In this document: in pieces, positions 9,618 to 17,028 of the stretch
Layout: every line of letters starts with the position of its first letter
Numbering within the stretch: position 1 is the first letter of the stretch
NCBI RefSeq assembly: GCF_024347455.1
Contig: NZ_AP025484.1
Location: 1,860,001-1,924,000, forward strand
Reading direction: 5' to 3'
Source: Vibrio echinoideorum
GTDB lineage: Bacteria > Pseudomonadota > Gammaproteobacteria > Enterobacterales > Vibrionaceae
Length of the DNA: 64,000 bases
Notes under the pieces: generated by a model
Told to the model about the DNA's origin: nothing
Seen by the model: the letters and a program-made list of their open reading frames with translations, nothing else
Database searches by the model: none
Program-made: the position numbers and the translations under genes

Positions 9618-9730
9618 GCCTGCTATTTAGCACCCTTTCCTGCCTATCGAATAAACTTCATCGATCCTTTTGTTTTTTTCTTGGCGTTTTTTTCTTAAAA
9701 TGCGCGCAGTATTCTTTCTAGAGATCAACC

Positions 9731-10435
9731 ATGAACAAAAGTGTCTTAACTAACGTAATAGCCTTAGCACTGCTTGCTGCTGGCTATGCGACAGCAAACC
9801 AATACTTGCTTTACGCAGGTCTATTCGCATTTTCTGGTGCCATCACCAATTGGCTTGCGATTCACATGTTGTTCGAGAAAGTACCTGGCCTATATGGTTC
9901 TGGTGTTATTCCAGCACGCTTTGAAGAGTTCAAAGCAGCAATCAAACAACTGATGATGGAACAATTTTTTACTGAAGGTAACATCGACCGCTTCCTAAGC
10001 AGTGAGATGACCGGAAAGTCGCTGAATCTAGAACCTGTGATTAAGAAGATCGACTTTAACCCTGCATTCGATTCACTGGTGCATGTTATCGAGAACTCAC
10101 AGTTTGGTGGCATGTTAGCAATGGTGGGTGGTACAGAAGCACTACAACCGATGAAAGCGCCATTTGTTGAGAAAATGCAAGAGTCTGTGATTGAAATCAG
10201 TAAGAGTGACTCTGTAAAAAATGCCATCAAGGAAGAACTTGAATCACCCGCAATGATGGATGAAATCAAAGAGAACATTGAAGCGATCATCGACCAGCGT
10301 TTGAATGAACTGACACCAAAACTCGTTAAAGAAATGGTTCAAACCATGATCAAGAAGCACCTTGGTTGGCTAGTCGTTTGGGGTGGCGTGTTCGGTGGTG
10401 TTATCGGTTTAATTTCTGCGGCAATCACACTGTAA
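9731..10435 (+). CDS. DUF445 family membrane protein
   Basis: 234 residues. There are two N-terminal hydrophobic segments (about residues 5-45) and a hydrophobic C-terminal helix (about 212-234), with a long helical middle (residues 60-205). The AITNWLAIHMLFEKVP segment is characteristic of the DUF445 family (YheB/YjiN relatives). The function of the family is not known; it is probably an inner-membrane protein with a large soluble helical region. It ends 50 nt before a strong hairpin. Confidence 0.8.
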   Translation: MNKSVLTNVIALALLAAGYATANQYLLYAGLFAFSGAITNWLAIHMLFEKVPGLYGSGVIPARFEEFKAAIKQLMMEQFFTEGNIDRFLSSEMTGKSLNLEPVIKKIDFNPAFDSLVHVIENSQFGGMLAMVGGTEALQPMKAPFVEKMQESVIEISKSDSVKNAIKEELESPAMMDEIKENIEAIIDQRLNELTPKLVKEMVQTMIKKHLGWLVVWGGVFGGVIGLISAAITL

Positions 10436-10486
10436 ACTGCCATCCGTTCTAACTTTATCTGATTTTCGGTGTATCTGGCACCCAAT

Positions 10487-10517
10487 AAAAATGGAAGCTC
10501 ATTAGCTTCCATTTTTT
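10487..10517 (+). terminator. Rho-independent terminator after DUF445 gene
   Basis: ATGGAAGCT/AGCTTCCAT stem with a 4-nt CATT loop, flanked by A4 and T6. Confidence 0.85.
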
Positions 10518-10576
10518 GTGTCTGGTCAGCGTTCCTTACAGCTAACAAGTAGCTTAGAAACAACTAAGAATCTGCT

Positions 10577-11065
10577 CTACTTTAAGGTTGCCAACAGCTC
10601 AGGGTTTACACCAAAGCCCTTCTTATGTTCTTCAATCACGACTTCACTACGAGTCTGAATCACTCCGGGTAACGTCCCCAGCTTAGTAGCCATAAACGCC
10701 TGGTACGCTTTCATGTCTTTTACTCGCACCTTAATCATGGTGTCAAAATCACCAGACAACGAATAGCACTCTTCCACCTCAGGCATCAGTTCAACCGCTT
10801 GGCCAAATTTATCAAAAATGGAAAAGCTGGTCTGGTCGAGGCGAATATGGATAAAGACTTGTACATCGAGTCCCAACTTTTCTGAACACAACTCAGCATG
10901 ATAACCAGTAATGTAACCTTCTTTCTCTAATCGTTTCAGTCTATCAGAGCAAGGAGAAGTGGTTAGATTGACCTGTTTTGCCAATTCAACAACTGGCAAA
11001 CGCCCTTTCATATGCAGAATTCTTAGTATCTCTTTATCGATACGATCGAGTTGATGCTGAGACAT
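10577..11065 (-). CDS. Lrp/AsnC-family transcriptional regulator
   Basis: 162 residues from the ATG at 11065, which has AAGGA 5 nt upstream; an in-frame upstream ATG at 11107 lacks a ribosome site. The N-terminal helix-turn-helix is LDRIDKEILRIL ... LAKQVNLTTSPCSDRLKRLE, and the C-terminal RAM domain includes the conserved SGDFDTMIKVRV. This group usually senses amino acids and acts as an octamer. Its target is not evident; the gene diverges from a 56-codon gene. A possible link to the proline genes 6 kb away is only speculation. Confidence 0.9.
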   Translation of the reverse strand: MSQHQLDRIDKEILRILHMKGRLPVVELAKQVNLTTSPCSDRLKRLEKEGYITGYHAELCSEKLGLDVQVFIHIRLDQTSFSIFDKFGQAVELMPEVEECYSLSGDFDTMIKVRVKDMKAYQAFMATKLGTLPGVIQTRSEVVIEEHKKGFGVNPELLATLK

Positions 11066-11344
11066 AACATTCCTTAAACATTCTAAATTCGGCTCAGTAT
11101 ATTCCATAGTGAGAACAATCAGGCAAAACCCCGCTCACACATTTAAAAAACTAAACACACCATTACCATTCGCGATAAATATAAATAAACACCAACCCAT
11201 AACAACCCTTATAAATCAGTTGTCGACCATTAACAAATTATTATAGAAATGACCTTAAAAACAAATAAGTTGAGCTAGAAACGAAAGAAAGGATATAGGC
11301 CAAAGTGAATAATAGAATCTTCAAAGAGAAAGGATAACTCTATT

Positions 11345-11515
11345 ATGAAAACGCAAGAACTCGCATACAAGCCATACAGCATTGGCTCATGGACACACGT
11401 AACGGTTTCAAAAGATGTTGCTCAAGCACTAGCAAATGAGTACTCAAACTATGGATGGGAAGTGAAAATTGATGGCAATGCCATTGAAACCGAGCTTGCA
11501 CTCAAAGCCGCATAG
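11345..11515 (+). CDS. Small conserved-looking protein of 56 residues
   Basis: An ATG at 11345 opens 56 codons ending at TAG 11513-11515, followed within 7 nt by a strong terminator. The predicted protein is soluble and slightly basic at its start (MKTQELAYKPYSIGSWTHVT). AAAGGA lies about 12 nt upstream. The compact promoter-ORF-terminator layout argues that it is a real gene. I do not recognise the family. Confidence 0.6.
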   Translation: MKTQELAYKPYSIGSWTHVTVSKDVAQALANEYSNYGWEVKIDGNAIETELALKAA

Positions 11516-11521
11516 AAATGC

Positions 11522-11547
11522 AAAAACCTCCCGAGCGGAGGTTTTTT
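11522..11547 (+). terminator. Rho-independent terminator of the 56-codon gene
   Basis: AACCTCC/GGAGGTT stem, loop CGAGC, then T6. Confidence 0.9.
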
Positions 11548-11577
11548 CGATCTAAGTTAGTAAGCACTTACTATAAA

Positions 11578-11802
11578 CTAAGCCAAACCAACTTGGGGAA
11601 CATGACTTCCCGTTTCACAACGACAATTACACGTTCGGCAAAAGTGTTGTGTTTCCATATCGTAATACAGGTTTCCACTAAATAGCTTTGACGTCCATTG
11701 CATCATGCGGCCAGATGTTGTCTCAGGCTCTGATTCACAACGTTTCATTATAGACTTATGTAGTGTTGTTTTTTTACATCCTTTGCAATAGAGATCAGGC
11801 AT
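11578..11802 (-). CDS. Small Cys-rich protein, probable zinc ribbon
   Basis: 74 residues with Cys pairs YCKGC near the N-terminus and FCRTCNCRC near residues 54-61, a spacing that fits a zinc-ribbon fold. It is basic in the middle. AGGA lies 7 nt before the ATG. No partner gene is nearby. The function is unknown; similar short zinc-ribbon proteins in Vibrio are uncharacterised. Confidence 0.55.
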   Translation of the reverse strand: MPDLYCKGCKKTTLHKSIMKRCESEPETTSGRMMQWTSKLFSGNLYYDMETQHFCRTCNCRCETGSHVPQVGLA

Positions 11803-11996
11803 ACCTTTGTCCTATAGGTCTTTAGTGGTTACTGACAATTGACACATCATGTACAATTCAGTTCAACAATTCATCGAGCTAATTACAAAAGTGAGCGCTA
11901 AGTTCAAAAAATAGCCATTTTTCTCTCCCATTTTAGATCTCAAGCGCCTTACAGATCCCTCCACTTTCCTTTATTACCCACGATCACACCGTTTCG

Positions 11997-12011
11997 ATTT
12001 ACATTGTAAAA
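11997..12011. promoter_or_regulatory. parS2: parS2 site (ParB2 binding)
   Basis: ATTTACATTGTAAAA matches the reported Vibrio chromosome-2 centromere consensus NTTTACANTGTAAAN at every fixed position. Intergenic, about 30 kb from parA2. Confidence 0.8.
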
Positions 12012-12062
12012 CCCCTAAACGACAGTACCTCGCCTGAATCCCCCTACAAATTTATAAATAAT

Positions 12063-12095
12063 AAAGCGGTACTTCCTCTATGAAAGCACCGCTTT
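12063..12095 (-). terminator. Terminator for the SnoaL-domain gene
   Basis: AAAGCGGT/ACCGCTTT stem with a 17-nt loop. T-rich on the minus-strand exit side; 33 nt after the stop. Confidence 0.6.
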
Positions 12096-12127
12096 AAAAA
12101 GCATTTCAGGTTCCATTTAACTCAAAT

Positions 12128-13036
12128 TTAAAAGCCAAATTTACCATTATCATTTTTCCACTCTGAGCGAGCAGGGATCGTTTCAATAGTGTCCCAGTGC
12201 TCAACAATTTTGCCGTTATCAACGCGGAATAGATCATAAAATGCGACATGGTTGTTCATGAACTGGCCTTCGCTGATAGATAACACAAAGTTACCTTGGC
12301 CCAATATCTTATGGTTGGCGGTATAAACCATTGGCATACCGGCTTCCGCTAATGCGCCCAAGGCCTCTCCCAAACCGCTTAAACCATCAGCCACTCCTGG
12401 GTTGTGCTGTAAGTAAGCACTATCTTCATTATCGATATAGTTATTAATCTTCGCCATATCACCGCCGATCAGGATGTCTTTAACGAAACCACTGACCAAC
12501 TGCTTATTTTTGTCCGTTTGATCGAGATTTACGACTTTAGTCGCGCCATCTAATTGAGTTCGTCCACTTGCGTTTGGCTTGGCAAATTCTTGCAGGTTGT
12601 CCCAATGCTCAACTATCTGTCCGTCTTCAAAGCGGAACACATCGAAGCCAACTTTGGGGCCGAAGAAGTTGTATTCAGTGTGCGTTACGACGAAGTCACC
12701 ATCTTGAAATGAGCGCTTAACTTGCGCTTTCGCAGAACCTTCAGGGAGCATTTGTAGCACTTCACCAAAGCCTGCTAAGCCATCGCCTACCGCTAGGTTA
12801 TGTTGAATGTACTTTTCAGGGTTAATGTAGCTCACTGCTTGCGCATCGCCTGTTTCAATGCTTGAAATGACCGCCACGCCTTTCTCTTGAATAGACAACT
12901 CTTGAGCCGAAACCGTTCCAGTCACAACAGAGGCTGCGAGTACGCTTGCCATTAATAGTGTTGAGTTGAATTTATTCGTTTTGGATTCAGCGGCTTTAAA
13001 TGTTGTTGCTTGGAATGCGTTAGTTATTGTTTTCAT
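12128..13036 (-). CDS. Exported protein with two SnoaL/NTF2-like domains
   Basis: 302 residues. The N-terminus has a basic stretch, a hydrophobic core (LLMASVLAASVVTGTVSA) and an AQE-type cleavage site, so it is probably periplasmic. Two copies of a SnoaL-like domain follow, each with an IQHN or LQHN start, a DGLxGxGE helix, and a closing F(R)..GxIVEHWD strand. Such domains bind small hydrophobic ligands or act as hydrolases/isomerases. GAGGA precedes the ATG by 7 nt. The AraC gene immediately upstream on the same strand (121 nt) is the likely regulator. Confidence 0.8.
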   Translation of the reverse strand: MKTITNAFQATTFKAAESKTNKFNSTLLMASVLAASVVTGTVSAQELSIQEKGVAVISSIETGDAQAVSYINPEKYIQHNLAVGDGLAGFGEVLQMLPEGSAKAQVKRSFQDGDFVVTHTEYNFFGPKVGFDVFRFEDGQIVEHWDNLQEFAKPNASGRTQLDGATKVVNLDQTDKNKQLVSGFVKDILIGGDMAKINNYIDNEDSAYLQHNPGVADGLSGLGEALGALAEAGMPMVYTANHKILGQGNFVLSISEGQFMNNHVAFYDLFRVDNGKIVEHWDTIETIPARSEWKNDNGKFGF

Positions 13037-13157
13037 TATTGAGTCCTCTCGTTGGCTTGGAAACTATATTAATCAACAAGAGAAGCTCGCGGCAGAGTGT
13101 ATTTAGGCAGAAAAATGGTAGATATCGAACCTTGAGTTATCAATGAACACTCAGTCG

Positions 13158-14048
13158 CTATTCAGAAAGGGATGGCTTTGAATACTTCTTTTGAAATTCA
13201 CTAGGGGTCATTTGAGTATGATTTTTAAAGTACTTTACGAAGTTACTCGCATCTTCAAACCCAAAATCAGACGCCATTTTTTGTGAGGTAATATTGGTAA
13301 TAACTAACTGGCGCTTCATCTCTAACACGGTAAAAGAATCAATGATCTGTTTTGCGGTTAGCCCGGTTGCAACCTTGCACACTTGATTCAGCGTCTTGTA
13401 GGTCGTGTTAATTTGATTCGCATACCAGTTTGCGTCACGAACACGTAGATAGTTATTTCGAAGAAGCTCAAAGTAGCGAGCGAATTTAATATTCTGTTGC
13501 AGGCTCAAGGCATCTTGCTTTACTTCAGGTCGTAGACGATGAAGAACCAGCGCTAAAGCCGAGAAAAGGTACATCACGATCAAGGGATCAGAATCTTTTT
13601 GATTCAGTTCAGTCGTTATTTGTTGCAGCAGGCTCTGCGTTCGATCTTGGTGAAGTTCATCTAATAACAGTAACGCAGAGTGTGCCTTGTTCAAGTGGGT
13701 TGGTGTGTAGTTTGGCAAGCGCATGTTGGCGTGAATACTGTCGAGGAATGCCTGAGTAAACACAACGGCAGTACCTTGTGGCTCATTACTAAAATCAAAA
13801 GCGTGCACTTGCTCTCTTTGAATGAACAATACGCTCCCTTGGCTAAAAGGATAGTCCTGGAAGTCGACCATGTGCGTACCAGATCCTTGCTCGATAAACA
13901 GAATCAAGAAGAAGCTAACACGATGTGGCAGTCGAGGGTCGTGGTTAATGTTTCTTTCTGAATAGAGTCGAGACAGCGGAATCAACTCCAACTCAGCCTG
14001 CGCTGTTTTCTCATGGTTAAAGCCAATATTCGGGATTGCTTGAGACAC
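13158..14048 (-). CDS. AraC-family regulator next to the SnoaL gene
   Basis: 296 residues from GTG at 14048, preferred because AGGAAGG lies 5 nt upstream; a GTG two codons earlier is too close to that site. The N-terminal cupin sensor domain (FFLILFIEQGSG ... FSQGSVLFIQREQVHAF) resembles the arabinose-binding fold. The C-terminal AraC DNA-binding domain ends MASDFGFEDASNFVKYFKN...MTPSEFQKKY. It probably controls the SnoaL-domain gene that follows. Effector unknown. Confidence 0.85.
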   Translation of the reverse strand: MSQAIPNIGFNHEKTAQAELELIPLSRLYSERNINHDPRLPHRVSFFLILFIEQGSGTHMVDFQDYPFSQGSVLFIQREQVHAFDFSNEPQGTAVVFTQAFLDSIHANMRLPNYTPTHLNKAHSALLLLDELHQDRTQSLLQQITTELNQKDSDPLIVMYLFSALALVLHRLRPEVKQDALSLQQNIKFARYFELLRNNYLRVRDANWYANQINTTYKTLNQVCKVATGLTAKQIIDSFTVLEMKRQLVITNITSQKMASDFGFEDASNFVKYFKNHTQMTPSEFQKKYSKPSLSE

Positions 14049-14217
14049 TGTCACCTTCCTACTCGTTTACTCGGTTCCCCTTAGCAACTCTAATGTATCC
14101 CTACGCAAACTGAAATATTCCGAGTCTAGAAATTTGACTTCAACAATCTCAATGATCAGCTTCGGGGACGATGCCCTATACACTTCAATCAAGTTGAACG
14201 GACTCACTGTGACTTAA

Positions 14218-14517
14218 ATTGCCAAAGTCTACAATATCTCTCGCACCACCATTCTTTACTATGAACGAGCGGGACTACTTCTGCCTCACTGACATTCAGT
14301 TAAATGGTTATCGTTGGTATGGTGAGAAAGAACGTTGGGTCCGTGTGATGGAAAACACAGGGTTTAACGAAGAAGACATGCAGAACTGGTACAAGCAGTT
14401 TGAGAAGATGGAGTCGAATGTTCATCAAGAGTCTTTTGAGCTTTGGAGCTTTGGAGCTTTTGAGCTTTTGAGCTTTGGAATATCGATCAACAAGAGGTCG
14501 AAAGCATTAGAGAGTAG
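14218..14517 (+). pseudogene. Decayed MerR-family regulator gene
   Basis: From 14218 one frame reads IAKVYNISRTTILYYERAG, the helix-turn-helix and wing of MerR proteins, and stops at TGA 14290. A second frame then gives NGYRWYGEKE directly joined to RWVRVMENTGF...MQNWYKQFEKME, as in the start of the wing and the far C-terminus of this MerR subgroup, so the middle of the gene is missing. A run of 8-bp repeats shifts the frame again, after which DQQEVESIRE is seen in the third frame up to TAG at 14515-14517. There is no start codon in frame: TAA lies just before IAK. This is a remnant, not a functional gene. Confidence 0.8.
14437..14476 (+). repeat. Five tandem copies of an 8-bp unit inside the MerR remnant
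   Basis: Units TGAGCTTT, GGAGCTTT, GGAGCTTT, TGAGCTTT, TGAGCTTT. The tract breaks the old reading frame. Confidence 0.9.
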
Positions 14518-14518
14518 T

Positions 14519-14549
14519 CAAAAAATAGAGCCACCGAAGTGACTCTATT
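14519..14549 (-). terminator. Terminator of the put operon
   Basis: On the minus strand AATAGAG...CTCTATT with inner CAC/GTG and a 4-nt loop, followed by T6. It lies 73 nt after the putP stop codon. Confidence 0.85.
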
Positions 14550-14570
14550 ATTCGTTCTAATTTGTCTATC

Positions 14571-14585
14571 TTTTACAATGTAAAT
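14571..14585. promoter_or_regulatory. parS2: parS2 site (ParB2 binding)
   Basis: TTTTACAATGTAAAT fits the NTTTACANTGTAAAN consensus. It lies between putP and its terminator. Confidence 0.8.
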
Positions 14586-14621
14586 TCGTCTAGTTTTTCA
14601 TCTAGAATCGTTAGCATTGAA

Positions 14622-16115
14622 TTAGTCTAGCTCAACTAGGTTCTTCTTAAATTCAGCGTGTTGCTTCTTAACTTCGTCTTCTGGTTCGCCAGTAATTAGG
14701 CTCACAATAACGATAGAAAGAGTCGATAGGATGATTCCCGGTACGATTTCGTAAACATCGAACCAACCGCCCGTGAACTGTTTCCAAAGAACAATCGTAA
14801 CACCACCAACCACGATACCCGCTAGAGCGCCGTTACGGTTCATACGAGACCAGTACAGGCTCAACACGATAGCTGGACCAAACGCAGCGCCAAAACCAGC
14901 CCATGCGTAAGATACAAGGCCAAGTACTGAACTGTCTGGTGTCATCGCTAGAACAAGTGCAATCAGAGAGATTAGGATAACCGCGAAACGGCCTACACGA
15001 ACAATCTCTTCCGACGTTGCGTCTTTCTTCAGAATTTGCTTGTACAGATCTTCTGCCATTGCAGATGAAGAAACAAGAAGTTGTGAATCTGCAGTACTCA
15101 TGATTGCCGCTAGGATTGCAGCAAGTAGAATACCTGCGATTACTGGGTGGAACATCGCGTTAACAAGAAGCATGAAGATCTTCTCGCCATCGTCTAGCGT
15201 AGGCGCGCCAGAGTTAGTCACGTAAATTAGACCAACAAGACCCACTAGCATTGCACCAACCATAGACAGTGCAGTCCAGATAACCGCAATGCGGCGTGCT
15301 GTCACAAGATCTTTGTTTGAACGAGTTGCTTTAAAACGCGCAAGGATATGTGGCTGACCGAAGTAACCCAAGCCCCATGCCGCTAGCGAGATGATCGCAA
15401 TAGCAGAAAGCGGCTCACCCTTCGCATCATTCCAAAGCGTTAGAAGCTCTGGGTTGATGTTGTGTAGGTCGCTAGATAGCTGACCAAGGCCACCATTCAT
15501 TGCAGCAATTGGTACAATCAATAGCGCTGCAGACATCAGTAAACCTTGTACCAAATCCGTCCAAGATACCGCAAGGAAACCACCAAACAGGGTGTAAGAA
15601 ACCACACATACTGTGCCGATAATTACCGCTGTTGTGTAATCTAGGCCGAATACCGTTTCAAACAATTTACCACCTGCTACCAAGCCTGAACTTGTGTAGA
15701 AAAGGAAGAATAAAAGGATAAAGAAAGCAGAGATTGTTTGAATCAGCTTAGAGTTATCATTGAAGCGACGAGATAAGAACTCAGGCAACGTCAGTGATTC
15801 AGTTGTAATACTGTAAGTACGTAGGCGTTTAGCACTGATTAACCAGTTAGCCCAAGTACCAATAAGTAGGCCACCAGCAAGCCAAAATGCTTCAAAGCCA
15901 GCAGCGTAAGCGTAACCAGGCAGGCCAAGTAGCAACCAACCACTCATGTCTGATGCACCAGCAGAAAGTGCAGCAGGCCATGGGCCTAACGAACGACCAC
16001 CTAGGAAGTAGTCAGTTGAGTTAGATGTACGTTTGTAAGCAATAACACCGATCGCTAGCATCATAATTAGATACGCAATGAACGTCGTCGTTATTGCAAA
16101 ACTGTTTTCTATCAT
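14622..16115 (-). CDS. putP: Sodium/proline symporter PutP
   Basis: 497 residues from the ATG at 16115, which has GAGGA 7 nt upstream; the length matches E. coli PutP (502), while a start at 16148 would add 11 residues without a ribosome site. It has about 13 membrane helices of the SSS/LeuT fold. Diagnostic segments are DYFLGGRSLGPWPAALSAGA followed by SDMSGWLLLGLPG near residues 45-75. It imports proline with Na+ and is the last gene of the put operon (putA, PutA C-terminal-domain gene, putP), 197 nt behind its neighbour. Confidence 0.95.
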   Translation of the reverse strand: MIENSFAITTTFIAYLIMMLAIGVIAYKRTSNSTDYFLGGRSLGPWPAALSAGASDMSGWLLLGLPGYAYAAGFEAFWLAGGLLIGTWANWLISAKRLRTYSITTESLTLPEFLSRRFNDNSKLIQTISAFFILLFFLFYTSSGLVAGGKLFETVFGLDYTTAVIIGTVCVVSYTLFGGFLAVSWTDLVQGLLMSAALLIVPIAAMNGGLGQLSSDLHNINPELLTLWNDAKGEPLSAIAIISLAAWGLGYFGQPHILARFKATRSNKDLVTARRIAVIWTALSMVGAMLVGLVGLIYVTNSGAPTLDDGEKIFMLLVNAMFHPVIAGILLAAILAAIMSTADSQLLVSSSAMAEDLYKQILKKDATSEEIVRVGRFAVILISLIALVLAMTPDSSVLGLVSYAWAGFGAAFGPAIVLSLYWSRMNRNGALAGIVVGGVTIVLWKQFTGGWFDVYEIVPGIILSTLSIVIVSLITGEPEDEVKKQHAEFKKNLVELD

Positions 16116-16312
16116 TTGATAGTCCTCATTTTGTAGAAAGCCTTCCATGCCTAATTCAATGCAAGGTACTCACCGTAAGGGCAAGCAAATGCATTGAGTT
16201 AGGGATTTAGGCTCCAAAGCACTATGAGTTAAATCCAAAGACGGTGAAACCAAAAATGGAAAAACCAACAATGGAGAAAACCAAAAGTGCTTAGAGCCAA
16301 TATTACTGAAGG

Positions 16313-17017
16313 TTAGTGAGCTTCGCTTCCAAGTTCGAGCAAGGTAGCGTTACCGCCCACGGCTGTTATATTTATAGTTCGCGTACGCTCGGTAATGAAA
16401 CGCAGCGATAGGTGTGGATCATTAGCAACATTCATTGTCGCCAGATCCGTTTCAGCCACTAAACCGACGATTGCACCGTCACGCTTAGCAAGCTGTAAAT
16501 TGATAGCTTGTGCCGTTTGTGAATTACCCACGTAACCCGCGCTTCGTACATCGCAAGACAGCAGCTGTTGAGCAGAGTCATACGAGGCAACCTGCACCAA
16601 GTTAGTTGGCAGACTCGCTTGTTTCGCGGCATCTGCAATTAGGGTATTGAACTGCACGTCATCACTGCACAATTGAACGCTGTTACCCGCCAAAAGTGCC
16701 GCAGTAATCATCGCCATTGCCGTTTGCAGTGCTGGCAGTTTATCTTGGCAATCATCAACAATTACCAACGCCACACCTCGGCCCGCAGCATACAACTCAT
16801 TGGTTTCGCCCGTAGGACCAGCCATAAGGTGATGCTCAGCAAGCAGTGCTGACGCTTGTTCTAGATGATAAGTTGCCACTGCAGCCAAAGGCGCAGATTG
16901 ACTTTCGATCTCTGATTTCAATGAAAGTACCTGAGCACTCTTATGATCAAAATCAGTAAGATTCCATTGTTCCCACGCAAGCAATGCATCAGAAAAACCT
17001 GTCACTTGATGAACCAT
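16313..17017 (-). CDS. Detached PutA C-terminal (ALDH-superfamily) domain protein
   Basis: 234 residues, often named pyrroline-carboxylate dehydrogenase in Vibrio genomes but without a catalytic Cys/Glu set. It lines up with the C-terminal domain of long PutA proteins: GPTGETN, then a Rossmann-like VALVIVDD strand, RDGAIVGL, and the terminal ITERTRTINITAVGGNAT segment. The last resembles the conserved C-terminal motif that closes the dehydrogenase active site in long PutAs. PutA here stops just before this region. The ATG lies 11 nt after the putA stop and its ribosome site (AAGGAG) overlaps that stop, so translation is coupled. I infer that it docks on PutA. Confidence 0.8.
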   Translation of the reverse strand: MVHQVTGFSDALLAWEQWNLTDFDHKSAQVLSLKSEIESQSAPLAAVATYHLEQASALLAEHHLMAGPTGETNELYAAGRGVALVIVDDCQDKLPALQTAMAMITAALLAGNSVQLCSDDVQFNTLIADAAKQASLPTNLVQVASYDSAQQLLSCDVRSAGYVGNSQTAQAINLQLAKRDGAIVGLVAETDLATMNVANDPHLSLRFITERTRTINITAVGGNATLLELGSEAH

Positions 17018-17028
17018 GATACTGCTCC

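Larger units (their letters stand above)
11803..12127. other. Intergenic stretch with one parS2-like site
   Basis: 325 bp without a gene. It holds a perfect parS2 motif (11997-12011) and the terminator of the SnoaL gene (12063-12095). Confidence 0.5.

Noticed and set aside
9862..10290. Open frame of 142 codons on the minus strand
   Set aside because: It is antisense to the DUF445 gene; no ribosome site or family.
14219..14542. 107-codon hypothetical protein
   Set aside because: It is a chance frame through a MerR remnant; the family motifs are spread over three frames.
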